Positions 12,301-27,300 of a stretch of DNA of 64,000 nucleotides are shown here, piece by piece. Every line of letters begins with the position of its first letter. Positions within the stretch are counted from its first letter, which is position 1. The position numbers were made by a program, and so were the translations under genes. Origin of the DNA: Branchiostoma floridae (Eukaryota; Chordata; Leptocardii; Amphioxiformes; Branchiostomatidae); assembly GCF_000003815.2 (NCBI RefSeq), contig NC_049984.1, positions 24,399,263 through 24,463,262 of the forward strand. Direction: 5' to 3'. Under the pieces are notes generated by a model, which saw only the letters and a list, made by a program, of their open reading frames with translations, made no database searches and was not told where the DNA came from.

Positions 12301-15300
12301 CAGTTAAAAATAAAATGATTAAAAAATGTTCAGGCTGTAAAAACTGTTAATCATGAATTGCATGCACACGTAGGCATCTACATCAGGGTTGTCTCCAGTT
12401 TTACATATTTTCTGTCCAACTCATTCTGTCCAATCATTGTTAGGGTAGCCTAGCTATGGTGGTGGTGGTGGTGTGGGGTGTGTATCAGGTATGGGAGCCC
12501 CGATAAAAACTAACAAGGCTGATACTAAATCTAAGTTATTGTTTGGGGAGTCCATATTGTCGATATTTGTTTTAATTTCTGTCAAAGTATGGAGAGATGG
12601 TCCTGCAGACAAGTCTGGTCTCAATACATTCATCTCTATCACTGGAATCTAGAGCTGCAGTAACCTGAAAAATGTTGTTTGTGGTATTTTGTGACCTCTT
12701 TTAAGTTATAGCGGCTTCAATTGCAGCTGTAAGATGCAACAGCTGTCCCACCTGCACTGTATGTCCTGCTCCAGCTGCTCCACCTGCTGGTGCACCTGTT
12801 CCCTCCATGCGGTGCCCCCCTCCCCCTCGCTCTCCGACCCCGAGCGGGACCTCTTCCTGGGCGGCTGGCTCTCCTCCAGCTTCTGACGCAGCTGCTGCAG
12901 CTGCGGGAAGAACAGGTGGCACATTTTTTTCAGATGCACTAAAGACTAAACCCACAGCCATGCACTTGACATCAAATTGCATCATAAACACATTACTGTA
13001 ACTTGAATGTAAGTTCATCTGTGATGGTAATCAATCATTATGATACAATTTTAAACTTTACGACCGTGCATAAAAGAGAACTCCAGGTCCTCACCAAGTC
13101 TACAGCAATACAGGACAGTGGGAAACTTACACACTAACTTAAGCCAAGCTCTGATTTCATAGCTGACAATGTACAGGAATCATCAGTAAGGCTAGCCTGA
13201 TTTAATCACGCTTCTCAGGCCCGTCATACATTGCCGCGCCGATAGCGGAGTTCGCATTACACAGACTACAGTAAGGCTTCTTTCCAACCAAAACTCACCA
13301 ACTAATGGTCAGGGGTAACAACATTTTTCAGATGCAAGAAAAGACTAAACCCATAGCCATATATACACATAATCATATTGCAACATAAAAACAAGTAGCT
13401 ACAACATTTAATGTATATCTCCAGCATAGATCATAGATGCAGCAAGAATTTAGAGGACCGGCAGATTGTGCTAATTTTCTAATAATTTTCCATATATATA
13501 TAATATAGTATTACATAATTCATATTCAAATTGGTGATATATTCTTCTGTAAAACTGCGTCTGAAATATTCGTGGTGTTTCTACCATGCATTTTTTAAAT
13601 GCATTCCCACCACATAACAGAATTGTTTTTAACTTAAAACAACATGAAAAACCTTTTCTCTCATTCCACAGCAAAACCAAGTCCCTAGGAAAATAAATAT
13701 AAAATAGAATGAGATGTATTTTGTATCACCTGAGGTACCAGCTAGAACCCAGGTAGGATCGTCCTATGGCTGAGTACATGTACTTTTGATTTATTTGATG
13801 GAAGCCCATGTGATTCAAGTAGAAGCCCATGTAATACTGTACATTATGTCATACCTGTGACGCAAAAACGTTCGATACGGGTGTTCCGGACCGGGCCGTA
13901 CGTTTCCGTATCGCACAGGTTCGATAGACGTATCACACAGGCTCCATTCGAATAAATCGAACTGTTTCGAGCGGGCTGAATTGGCAATTTGAATACCTGA
14001 TTCGGACATTGGAACATTGCTGTTGCATCACTTATTGTTCGAGGGCACCAAATTTGTCAACTTCTGGCGCATTTTGCATCAAAACATGTGTTTTCTCAGG
14101 TGGGTATGACATAAATAAAATACAACATGGTGTATTCCGCATCACCCTCGGTCCCAGCCCTCCCGCGGGTCGGATCACCCTCCAGCCTTCGGGCGATCCG
14201 ACCCGCGGTCGGGCTGATACCTTGGGTGATACGGAATACACCGTGTTGTATTCTATATATATGTTATCACCTGGTCTGGAACACCGGTTTCAAACATTAT
14301 CATGTATGACATACACAAAATGTAAATGAACATACAGTACCTGCAGGGAGTATGCCCTACGGTCCATCAGCAAACTGTCCAAGTGTCTCCTGGCTTCTCC
14401 CACACTCACTAAGAACTCCAGCTCCTCACCAAGCCATGTCTACAGCAATACAAGATAGTGGAAAACTTAGTACACACGAATTATAAGTTACAGCTCTGAC
14501 TTCATAGCTGACAATGTACATGAATCATCATTAGAGCTTATCAAACCAAAACTAGTCAACTTACAAAAACCTATACCTTGCTTTTTTCTGCAACATTTCA
14601 TGCAAGTTCGATGTTTGCTTCTTATCATCATACTTAGAGTATGGTAAAGCATATTGTCTACTTCTTTTTGTGCATGCGCCCTCTTTCCTCACAGTGCAAT
14701 TATTAGAAGGGAACCAAATGTGACTTTTGGAAAGTGAACTTACCCTGACTCTCGTGCCCAAGCCTTTATAGTCTGTCTTCTCGTTGGTCATTTTCCTCTT
14801 CTGGGCTGCTTCCTTCTGCTTGGAGAGTGCATCTTTGAGTCTTCGCTGAGCAGCTGCTGCCTGTAAGACAAAGATTTAGCAAATTACCACTCCTCCTGTA
14901 GTTTGGACAAAAAGTGCTAGGTGTCCTCTTGGTACCACAAGGTAATCAAGTATACTTGTACTAGTACTAGTACTAGTACAATAGTACAATGAGTATTAGT
15001 AAGTTTATGTCTGGACAAACCACACAATGTAATTCAAATGTAACCTGTCTACATATATATACAGCCAAAAAAAAAATGAGAAGGCATGATGTAAGAAACA
15101 TCTGGTATCATGGGGTCAGCTAAACAATGCAAAACAAGTACCTGAAATGGAAAGTCTGAAAACTGTTTCCACTTACCTCCTCAGTTTTCCTCCTGAGCAC
15201 AGCTTGTGACTTCTCGTAGTCTCTCTCCAGCTTCACCAACTTGAACTGCCTCTTACGGTCCTACAGTAAACAACGCTAGCATTAGCAAATGACGTCTACG

Positions 15301-18300
15301 GTCTAGTCTACTGGCAACTTTCTTTATAGCACTACAGTAAAGCTTAATATAAGAATTGAAAGCATCTCTTGCCATATAACAAGAGTTCAAAGATCTCACA
15401 CCTACATGAAATATTTCTGCTATGTACTGTTAATTGTATTACAAGTGTCTTTCAATCGCTTCCTGGCACTCTACAGTGAAAGTGACAAGAAAATAACGGC
15501 AAAAACAAACAAAATACATCCCCCTGAATTAGTAGGCTCTTCCTTTGACCTAGTGACCTGGAATGTCTGCCATGCCTACAACCTGTAAACCCTACTTTCT
15601 GTCACTTTTGCAAGTCTAACCTTTGCAGTGACACCATCTACTCACTTCCTGCCACTCTACTGATGATATAGTATTCAAATAACTACAGACACAAGAAGAC
15701 AAACATTAAGACGAAGATTGAAACTTCTATATACTGAGGCAAAAAGAATATTCTGATTCGAAAAACCTGTCACCTTTTGTTTGAGCTGTATGACTTCCTT
15801 CTCTTTCTCCTGTCTCCATCGCCTGAACTTCTCTGCCTCCTCCTTCAGCTGTTTCATCAGCTTCACCCGCTGCTGCTTGATGGACTGAAGTAGAGAAACC
15901 AGGAATCAGCCAATGAGAGATGGTGCTATTTCAAATTAACCAATCAGAGACAGCATGATTTTTAAAATAACCAATGAGAGGCAGCTGTATGTTCTGAATA
16001 ACCAATCAGAGATAGCGCCTTTTACAGATGAACCAATGACAGAAACGACATGTAACTATTTGCTTGAAAGACATTTCTGATAACCAATAGGAGACAATCT
16101 ATGGTACATTTGAGTTAACCAATTAGAGATAGCACTGTTTCCAAATGACCCAATGACAGAAACTATTATTTTTCTGTACAGAAATGACAGAAAGGAGAAG
16201 TTCTTTAGGAGCCAATAAGATACAATTTTCAAAAGACATTTTTAAAACTGTTTTCCAGTAATATTTTTGGTAGAGCCCTGTTTGCTGTTTACTATTATAT
16301 TAACAGTATAACCTAAATGCATTTGTATAATGTCATACCAATTTACCAATAAATAAATAAAGAAATGTCATACCTGTATTTCCTTGTTGAGTTTGGTACA
16401 TGTCTTGTCACTCTGCTCCTTGAGTTTGACCATCTTGTTATGGTCGGTGATTTTCCGTTTCAACAGTCCGATCTGGGTCTCAAGCTCCTTCACACGTTTC
16501 CTTCGCTGTTCAGAAACTCTAGAGAAGCAAAACACCAGAAAATCAAGTCAACCATGTAGCATTTCTAGGACAAAAGATACAAAAAATGGAAGTTTTGCTG
16601 CAGTTCTAAGGTCACACACCAAGGGACCAAAAACTGAGCTTTACCTTCGTCTTCCCAACCCCTATCCAAAATATCATATATACAGTCCATCCAGAGGTTC
16701 AAAAGTTATGCTGACCACAAATGCCCGGAAAACAAAACAGACACATACACACAAAAATACCTTTATTTAAATTATTATCCAAGGTAAATATATGGAAACA
16801 CATACTGACGTGCAGACAAACAAACAGTCACACACACACACATGCACAGGCGTGCCAAAAACAATACCTCCATTTTTTTATGAAGGTAACTACAGTATAG
16901 CACCTAAGGCAAGCCTACACCATAGTACAGAAATCACATTTGAAATTATGTGCAACACTGAATCGCTATCAATGCAGCCAGGCAGTTTTAAAGTCTGTCA
17001 CAGAGGGAGACACAAAATGTTTTTTCTTACTTGAGAGAGTTGTTGCTCTTGGCAGCCTGCAGCATGGAGCAGAGTTCTTCCTTCTCCTTCAGTAGAATGC
17101 TGACTTCATCCTCAAGTTTCTTTACACTGGCCTGGAGGTTTACAAAACAGTCCCTTGTTAAAGCTGCAAAATGATGTCTTAATCTTTACGGAATATCCTT
17201 AACAGGAATCCATGGATTCTTTTACAATCTGGTGATGGACCATAGAATTTTGGCCTAAGAAGTTAATGATATTAACAATATATTTTTGCATCAATTTTGC
17301 ACTTAAAGTCTTGTTGGCATAACAGTTAGGGGGCATGGCCAAGAACCTAGAGAGGGCAACCAATGTTGTGTACTCTTACATGTACTGGATCTCTAAGGAA
17401 TTTGTCACTTAGGCCATACCAATTTAATTTCTTGGTTGTTGGATTTCAATACAAAAACATGATAAAACAAAGCCAGAGAACCAGGTTTATACCTTGGTGT
17501 ACTCAGTTTTATGGAGTGAATACAGTCACATTCAAATTTTCCTACCTGCCCTATGATTTTATGATGTCTGCTTGCTACATTTTCATTTTTAGAAATCCGA
17601 GAACTAATGCAATCTTATATTCAAGGCAGGGCTCCAGACTAACTTTTTGACCTAGGAGCACTGTGCTCCTAACTCCTAAAACTTGGTCGCATCAGCAAAA
17701 ATCTAGGCGCACCACTATAAAAGATTGGAAGCACAAGCAAAAGTCTTTGCCATAACGTTACCAAGTATTACTCAGTACTCCTATTGACCAATGTTCTTAT
17801 TAACCTGGAATAAAGTATTCGTGTACAATGCAAAATACAAGGAATAATCCTGTTAAAAAAATAATTTGACCTTGTCAATTTTTTATATTGAATAAATGTT
17901 AATGGAAAAAATCCGAGTCCGAGAACGCAACGAACATTTGTAGATAACGTTAGAGTTTTCACGGCGATCAACAAAACAAGCGGAATGCAAGCGATGGTCA
18001 CCTTCTAGAATACGATTTTGCAAAGGCTACTTTCATATAGTTATCATGTAAGATCTAACAAAATTACATAAGTTTGAGTCCCGGCATTTTCATGTGCAAT
18101 ACGGCGTTAAAGTCAACAGAAAATAGCCCCATGTTTGGCTGCTCCAGTGACGCACGGCGGGTCATTCACCTCGCACAGTAGTATGCAAATTTTTTGGCGG
18201 GAAAGATGGGATGGGCAGCCCAGACCGGGGTTGTGTTCAGAATAGTTCACTTTGATAAAGTAGGGAAAACAGCTTTTCATCTTAGAAAAACACGTTTCTC

Positions 18301-21300
18301 CAGAACACAAACGACTTGATTTGCATTTGAAACACTGAAATATATTATTTAGATACGTAAAGTTGTAAACTAGCCGTGTAAATTATCAAAACTGTTGCCA
18401 AATTGTGACAACATAAAAAAAAGTCTCCCCTAAATTAATGCATCTAGTGAGCTGATCTAGTAGTGGCTAGAAACATAGCCACGCCCCCTCCTTTCTTGGT
18501 GCCCGCCTGTCTGCCTCTGAAATCTGAGATGCTTGTGAACCTTCAAAGACAGTGGCCTGGCTGTTACATTTAGCATCTTTACCCATGTATATCAGAAGGT
18601 GTGGACAATATATCCCTGATAGGTCCCTCAATAAATTACAGTTTTTTTACAGAGTTGAATTGAAGTAGAGCACGTAAATTGTGGATAAAGGACAATTCTA
18701 TTTTCTTTTCAACAAAGCCATGCTTGTGAAGGCTTAAAACTGAAAGATTTTGATTGTTGCAAGTGTATCTCAGGTTTCACAACAAAGGGTCAGCGACCAG
18801 AAACAGGGGGAGTGGCTACAGTTCCTGCTACAAAATAGCAAGTAGCAGTGCTAGCCAGCTGGGGGTTGATTTGATCGTGGGGATGGGGCGGGGCCTTGGT
18901 TTTCCGACAGCAGTCAGCCAGAGGGGGCGTGCTTCAGTCAACAAGTGGGCGTAAAGCTTTGTTTTCTTCAGTGACGGCTTCTTTCTGCAACCATTACATA
19001 GGCGCAGCCATAAATTTTTGCTCGTTTTTCTTAGGCGCACCGTGCGACCATGATGATAAATTATAGTCGCAAAATTCAAAATTCAGTCGCTTATATAATG
19101 CGACCAAATCTAGTCGCAGTCACGAGCCCTGCAAGGCCTTATATCCATTTCACTTATATGTACATGTTTCATATGTAGACTGTTATTGGAAGAAATCTCA
19201 GTGGACATTACGTACCTCGTACTCTGACCTGACTGACTCCATACAGTTGTCGTTCTGGCTCATCTTGTTGGCCAGCTCCTGTTTCATCTGCAGGGCCTTG
19301 TTCAGCTCTGCCAGCTGCTTGTTCATCTGGGCCTGTCGCAGGGCGTGCTCTGTCGAGAACTCGTCACCGTCCATGGATGATGTTTCACCATTCTGGAGAA
19401 ATCACACATCATTGGCCATGGTCAATAAATCAATCAATAAATCAATCAGATCTTTTTCTTCCTAGCATGGCAAGATAAATGATTCATAAATTTCCTAAAA
19501 ATCCAATGACATTTTAAAGTGGCATCCCTGGTCAATCAGAATTTCATGCTTCTCAGAGAATCTGCCCCCCAGTGTAAAGGCGTCAAGTGCGTCCAATTTC
19601 TTGTTATTTTAAGAAAAGCGCGTCCAAATGATGCCATGACGCATGCCTGGCTAAAAGCTGGTTTAGGTACTGGTACAGATTCCAAACTATATCTAGACCT
19701 GTGTGCCTAGTACCTAAAATTTGGTTACAAGTATCAAGCTCTACAGAGGTGACTGTTACCAGTACTCACCTCCCCACTGTCACCTTCCCCATCAGTGTAC
19801 AGGAACCCAGGAGAGGCAAGCTCCGTCTGGAAATCAACAACAACATGGTTTACTTAGACTCATCAACATGCAGATGTGTACATGTATGTATTAATTGGTG
19901 AACCGGTAAGCACCAAAACGTGTAAACCACTGCCGATATATAATCTGGTCATTTTCTACTTTTTCTATATGTTCATCAGGGCATTGCTTTTCGGACTGGT
20001 TCAAAAAAGAGGTTTTGTACCGGCACACTGTACCCTGTGACACCTAGGTCACCGCAAAAACTGTGAAAAGAAAACCCTTACCAAACATTAAGAACAATAA
20101 AGACAAAGTATAACATACATAGAAGCTGGTGTAGAATGATACATCTCCACTAACCTCCAGATCCTTGATCCTAAGCTGCAGTTCTGTCACACAGTCTATA
20201 GTAGTCTTCACCTCCTCTCTGTCTACATCTGACATCAGCTGTCCCAGGTCTGCTGTGCACCTGGACAAAACCGATTCAACATGTTTGTAACAAAGCTTTT
20301 AAATGAACGCTGTTCCCCATGTATTTGGTAGGTCTTTAGTTTGGCTGGATTAAACTTAAAGACTTTAAAAATAGTTCATACAGCTTTTTCTGCACTGTTG
20401 GTGTTTGGGTTAAACACACACACCAAGTACTTATGTTATAGAATAATGCTGGTAATAGTTTTAGTTCTATCTATGCTTTGCTACGCATGACCAGTGAGTA
20501 TTAAAAAGTTTTCCAAAAGTATTTTTTATTAGACCTTTGGATCACCTGACAGGTCAGCATTTAGAACATAGACAGATGTACAACAAATGTACTTACCCAT
20601 CATGCTCCTTGAGTTCTAGAACCTTCGTTTTCAGTTTGTCACAAACCATCTCAGCCTGCAAGGAGTGAAAAGAAAAGAAAGAAAGCACAGGTTTAGAAAC
20701 TAAAAATTTACTTGCTCTATACAGGGCATTAAAGTCCATAAAAAATGCTAAATTTATACATTTTGTAGATGTCATATGCATATAGAAAATGCCAAGAAGC
20801 TTGATCTTACTATAGATCTTCCTGTACGAATGTCTGATAAGCTTCTATCATATCTATGGCTGGTCAGTTGGGTTAGCCACTGTCAGTGCACTATTTACTA
20901 GGCATATTCCAGTGGACCAATATCTACCCACAGAAAAATCGCAACCGTGGAAAAGTCACACTGGCCTGATCGGGCCAGTACAGGAAAACATGCATACACT
21001 TGCCAAAGCGGCAGTTTACTTGCCCCGGGTAATTGGGCCAGTGGACTTGTCTAACCCTGCCTTAGTATGGACTCACCATGATAGCTTTCTCACACATCTG
21101 GGTGGACTGTTCCACAGCTGAGTGGAGTTCACTGGTCAACTTCTTGTTCTCTTCCTAAAAACAACATGATGACAAACACAAGACATTCTCATTTGAGTGC
21201 ATTCTGTTTGGGAGTATTTCTAAGCACAGAATGTGTAAGTGCAGAAATGTTTGTGGTGGTTTTATTATTGCGGTTTTCACGCGGCAGTCTTACCACAAAT

Positions 21301-24300
21301 TTAAAACCACCACAAACCTTTTCCCATTACAATATGTGACTACAGAGTGTGGCACTACCGTGAACTTAAAACCACTGCGAACACTCCATATTCCTGCTAA
21401 CACAAAATTGAAATCCCCGCAAACTCAAATGCATTTACAGTAATATAATATAAGGCAGTTTATCTTTTCTGAAATCATGAAAAAAAGTGATTGACTGTCT
21501 GCAGTGACCGTACCTCTAATGTTTTTGCTTTTGCAACATATTTCTGCACATCTCCTGTACTGACACCAGCAGTCCTATGGGAAAAACAGTTGAAAACATT
21601 TAATGTATGTTGAAATGAGACAAACAAAGTACTTTATTTGGTAGAATTATGGATGAAGCTACCATCTGTTTGGATGATTTTTTATGTTTACCTCCAGAGA
21701 AGGGAAACATATAGTTTTTGCTCTTTTCTTCTTATGTTCCAAACAAATAAGGCCAATGACCTGGATCAGAAGGCTGTCACAACTCACAATGGTTACTTGT
21801 AAAGTAAAAATGTAGTATACACCCTATATGGTCTTTGATTACATCATGTAGCAAGCGGCAGGACAGAACTGAAGAGGCTGGTCACCGTGTTTGAATGTGT
21901 TTGGGTAAGAATAAACATAGCAGTACTCCCAGGCTAGACCATGCAGGGCTCGAAATACTGGGTGCATGTGCATCCAGGTGCACCCAAAATTGGAGCTGTG
22001 CACCCAATTATTTTCTGTGGGTGCACAGGGTGCACCCAAATATTTTCTTATGTTTATGTATGTTAAGATATCAAAGTATACTAGTAAAGTAGTATACATC
22101 ATATTCTTGGCATCTAAGTGTTAGAAAGATAATAAAAATATTTGTTATGGTACTTGTTTAAGAATTTGATAGCTTGTAACTAAGTTTTATCATCAGGTTA
22201 TTGCTTAAATTTAAGTGGTGCACCCAAATTTTTTTTTGGTGCACCCAATTTTTTAAGCTGAGTGCACCAGTGCACCTAATCCCAAAAATGAATTTCGAGC
22301 CCTGTCATGTAAAGTACTAAATTGTGTAAAGATCATTCATCATTTTGCTTGCAAATAATACAGTTTTGTAAAAGAGAAGAAAAAATCATGACAGAACAAC
22401 CACCCCTACTTACCCCGTTGAAATGGACCCTCCCTGTGCCTGCATTAGTTGGATCTGGAGTTGTTGTACCTGCAGAAGGAAGGAATCATTGTAAACTAGA
22501 AAGGCAACATTTGCGAGTAAATACACCACATTTCATCAACCTCCCCATACAAAAATGGACTGTTTCAAAGTCACACCTGCTCAAAATTGAAATATTTCAA
22601 AACGAAAAATCTGCCCACAAGAGATCTATTGCAAAGTCATCACAGTCCAAAATGAAGCTTTCCCATACATATACATTGGGTAAAATATAAACACCACTTC
22701 AATACACCATATGTTTGGCTGGATCTTCCATTAGAGCTTTCAACACGTAAATCATCAAGCATAGAACATCATCTTCAAAATATTATCAATACAAAACATG
22801 ATCCTTTACCATTTGTTTCAGTCTGAGCAGCTCGGCAGTCTGTGGGTCCCTGTTGACGACAGGCTTGTTCTTGATCTTTCTGGCGCGGTCGGCGTAACGC
22901 AGGGTGTTAATCGTCTCTTCCAGGTTGGAGTCTGCAGGACTCACGCAGGCTATCATCACTGTGTGGCTATTTCCTCCCAGGGAATCTGTATGGTAAGAAA
23001 AAAAGAGGTAAGGCCTAGAAAGAAGCTGTGTTTCCTGTTTCCCTACCTACCCTATGAAAAACCTGCCGACCCTAGACTTTTTTGGGTGGGCAGTGCAGTC
23101 ACAAACACATGTAGCTTCCAGTTAGAATTTTTATCCAGCCTGCTTCCTATTGAAGTAAAACACTGCTTGTCCTATCTAATGAAAGATAAATGTATCTATT
23201 ATGCACAAAATTAAGTTTGACATTGAAAGACATGTGTCCTCATGTATTTCAATCTACTTTGTTTAACTGTATAATTGTAATATCTTTGTTTATTTTGATC
23301 TCCATTAGACATTACCATGGCAAAATCTATTCTTCCTGGAGTCCATAGGTATCACTGAGTTTTGGCCAGCCTAATAAAATTACAATAAAAAATAGATAAT
23401 CCCTACCTACCGACCCTAATTTTTTAGGACTGAAAGAGGAAACACAACTTTTTCCCTAGGCCTTATTTTAGGTAATAATAAGAGAGTTCTGTCCCTACCT
23501 TGCAGTAGTCTGGTGAGTTTGGAGTCCCTGTAGGGAACATGTTTCTGTCCCCGACTGTCGTCTCCAAGCGCACTGATCACATTCCCCAGGGACAGCAGGC
23601 CTTTGTTGATGCTCACTCCTGGAGAAAGGCAGGGTTATATCAGTCCATTGGCCCAGGGCAAATAAAAGTGACAACTAAGCAAGTGCAGTTCTTACCATAC
23701 TAGACTGATTGGGCCAACGTGACTCTTTGAAGGGTGAAATTTCTACATAGGTTAGATGTGGATATATATTGGTCCAGTTATATGCTTTAAAGTGATTTTT
23801 TACTGACAAAATATCAAAAGGATTTCCTTGCTGCAAGTTGGTTCGGGCAAGCAGATTTTTAATGTACTTTTTAAAAAAGTTACCAGGCAAAGCTTTGTTG
23901 TTTATTCATTTTTTTTCTTGTTTATAGACTAACAACAACATTCATCTATGAATAGAAAAACTACTTTTCCTCATTATTTTCCGATAAATACTCAAATTTA
24001 AATAGCAATGTTTCCCTATATTACAGGTAATTATGGATTGGTAATTATAAACAATGTCCCAATTGGTACAATTCCAAGGAGGACAGAATATATTTCAGTT
24101 CCACGTACCTTCCTTAAACCTGTCTCCCTCTGCCTTTGTTTTCTTGGCCCGCTCCGATCCGGCCAAGTCCACAAGATGGAACTTCGACAGACAGTAGTCA
24201 GCACTGTGGAAAGATAAGACACAAGAGAATCAATAAGTCTTAGAAATGATTTTTAATCTGTTATGTCTTCAGACATTCACTTGCGATTTGTATATTTGTG

Positions 24301-27300
24301 TTTTCGGACACTAGACTATAAGTATAACCTAAGAAGTTTTGGGTGGAGCATTCTGATACTAATTATAAGTAGGTGAGTATAGGGGTTGGGACAACAAGGG
24401 TCAAACCTCAATATTATGAGCCTCCTGGCTGCTTTCTACGGTCTTACAGTGGAACTTTCAGTTTTAATGTCTTGTGTTCTGCACATGCTTAGTCATAAAA
24501 TTTGAGTGGTTGATATAATTTTTGCTTTTTATTACTGTTTCAAGTGTTTGCATCTTTGCATCTCTCGCCGAGCCAATGCAATGAAATCAACTACTGTGTA
24601 AATGAAAAAAATTATGCGGTGGTTTAAAGATCGCGGTTTTCGCGGTGGCCGCTTCACCGCGAACTTAACACCACCGCAAACATTTTTCCATGGCAGTAAG
24701 GGACTACAGTGCATGGTGCTACCGCGAACTTAAAACCACCGCGAAAAGTTCTTTTTCCCTCTACCGCAAAATTAAATCCCCACAAACTTAATTGCATTTG
24801 GTAATTTGGTCCTACTTGTCGTCCTTTTTCCGTTGCTCCATGCTGATGGTGAAGATGGCGTGGGAACGGCTGGACGTGGCGTTCATGGCAGTGGCGGCCG
24901 TGGTACGATGGACATTCCCCTGCTCCAGACAGCCAACCAAGTCCTCGCCTGTAGGGGCTGTGATCTCCTGCAGTCCTGTTATCTGTCAATAGGGGGCGTA
25001 ACAGTACAGTCTGTTTAAGCTACACAATGAGGTTGTATGCATTCTTTTGAATTGAAACATTGTAGAAACATGCCCCAAAATATAACTTGTCACTTGGTGA
25101 TTTTTTTTGATATTTCACTACCTTCAGAAATATTAAACTAGGACAACGAAGATTCTTTTGGCATTTAGTTTTTCAAATGAAAGAATCAAACTTATCACAC
25201 AGCTGACCACAGCCACCAACTTTCTCCAGACCATGGTTGAGAGTTATAAAAAATTAAATTAAAATGAAATGAGCAATCTCATATGCAGTTGAGAGTTAGT
25301 TGTTAAGGTTGCTTACTAGTATTTAAAAGTAGATTGCGCTAGCAAGGGCAAAGTCATGGAAGTTTTACATTACCAGAACTTAATTAAGGAATGGGTTACT
25401 CACAGAGATGCCTCCGGACGTGGTGTCTCTGATGACAATGTTCTCCTTCTCTTTACTCAGTAGGTCTATTATCTCCTCATTGTAGAGCTGTGGAAAGGGA
25501 GAGACGCAACCACACAGGTGAACACACATCAAAAGGAAACTCATGTAAACCACATACAATATAACTTCGAAACCCTGACTAAGATTCAGAGACCAGAAAA
25601 AAAATTGAGTCTTCTAACCAAAGAGAAGTCGTATTGCATTTTGGTTGACCAATATTGGTATAGATAACATAAATTGCATCATAATAAAATAGCCAGCTCC
25701 TTTGCTGTTTCAGTTTCAGTACAAGGTTACAGGGATATAGTTTTACAGGGAGAGGTTGCTAGCCCTTCCCCTTTAACATGGATGAGGCATCTCCTCATTT
25801 TACGTTCCGTCTCAAAGAAGGCTACAACCTCAACCAAGAAGTCCTACGTAGGATTGAACCAGGGTTTCCTAGTTCCTAAATAATTGGAGTCAGGAGCTCA
25901 ACTGTGAGGCTGCTACCACTCACAGTACCAGTTGAGCTACAGGGACATCCGTATGTAAGCAAAACACACTCAGGGTTCGAAATACACATATTTAACTTGC
26001 AATTTGCACATCATTTTTGAGATTTGCATGTATAATTATTCTGAACTTGCAATTTTGCATGTTGATAATACCGGGCCTATTGTAAAAATACTGAGGAATT
26101 AGACCCCCTACTCTTTGACAAAAAGACAAATGGACATGTGTCTGTATCCTTTCTTGTTTTTGCCAGTAACTTTCTCCGGTAGCTTTACTAGATGTAATCA
26201 AAATTCACCGATTCAAGCTAGTGATACACGTCGCCATCGCCGCCTAGTTGTATTTTGCATGTAAATTTTTCAAATTGCACGTAAATTTTTGCCAACTTGC
26301 AATTTTGCATGTAGCAAAAAAAAAAGTATTTCGATCCCTGCACACTTCAAATCATAACGTATGACCTTCAAGGAACACAAACCTCCAGGTACGAGACCTT
26401 GATGGTGAAGTCTGACTTGTCTCTTTCCTCGATGCCCTTGAAGATGTGATGAATGACCCTGGGGATGATACCAACTACGGACTCGTCTTCTATGCTGGAA
26501 CTGTAGGCTCCACCCATGGTGTGGGTCTTTCCTGAACCAGTCTGACCATAGGCTAAAACTGTGGCATTGTAACCTGTGTGGAAGAGTTAGGGGGAGGAAA
26601 GATGATGAATTTTTGTCATGACTCATGTATCACAAATTTTCATTCAAATGACTTTCTAAATCTGTCTGGTTTGGAAGTTTTGTTAAGGCAACGGTACAAA
26701 ACCGTTTTTTTCTTGGACAGGTCTGGAAAAACGGACCTGAAAAATTCCGTGGACCGGATGTTGAACCAATTAGAAAATGAACATATTGTACTGGCACTAC
26801 AGCGACAGGCGATCACTTGTTTTGAGGCTAATTGGTCCAAGAATATAGCAAGAGCAAAGTAGAGGAGAGTTGATAGTCGTTTTTATCAAGTTTGTACAGT
26901 CAAACTTGGTCAACAGAGTCAGTTAGCATTGTTTACATGAAGATATAGGATATTCCACCAAAGATTCCTTTGTAACACAATATGGACTATTCATTGTATT
27001 GTTTTGAGTATTGCCCATTCATAAACAATTTAGGTCCAAGTTCAGGTCCTGACCTGGACCTAATCCTCTGGACCTGAACCATATATACCTGGACCTGAAT
27101 TTTCTGTACTGGTACCCACCCCTAGTATTGACTGTAATAGAAGAAAATCACCTTTGAAGAAGCCATCTAGAAGCGGTAAGACTGCCTCCTGGAAGACTTG
27201 TTCCTGCATGGTGTCCATACTGTAGCAGTGGTCATAGGTGAAGGCCTTGTCTGTACCCAGCACTAGGACCTGGTGGAGGAAAAACACGATTCTATAACTC

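Larger units (their letters stand above)
9845..22469 (-). other. KIF4: KIF4 exons 9-26: coiled-coil stalk
   Basis: These exons encode about residues 357-987. The sequence is Leu/Glu/Lys-rich heptad-type sequence that aligns along human KIF4A, for example [20 protein letters not shown] (exon 15), [20 protein letters not shown] (exon 18), [19 protein letters not shown] (exon 21) and [19 protein letters not shown] (exon 23). Exon 22 carries a charged interruption, [17 protein letters not shown], a likely flexible and phosphorylatable hinge. In exon 25, a Gly/Ser/Thr stretch ([16 protein letters not shown]) again breaks the coil. The stalk should dimerise the motor. Confidence 0.93.

Noticed and set aside
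18113-18310. Cysteine-containing minus-strand frame (65 codons) as a zinc-finger gene in KIF4 intron 15
   Set aside because: Cys/His spacing fits no finger I know and the frame lies wholly in a transposon with 5-bp duplications.
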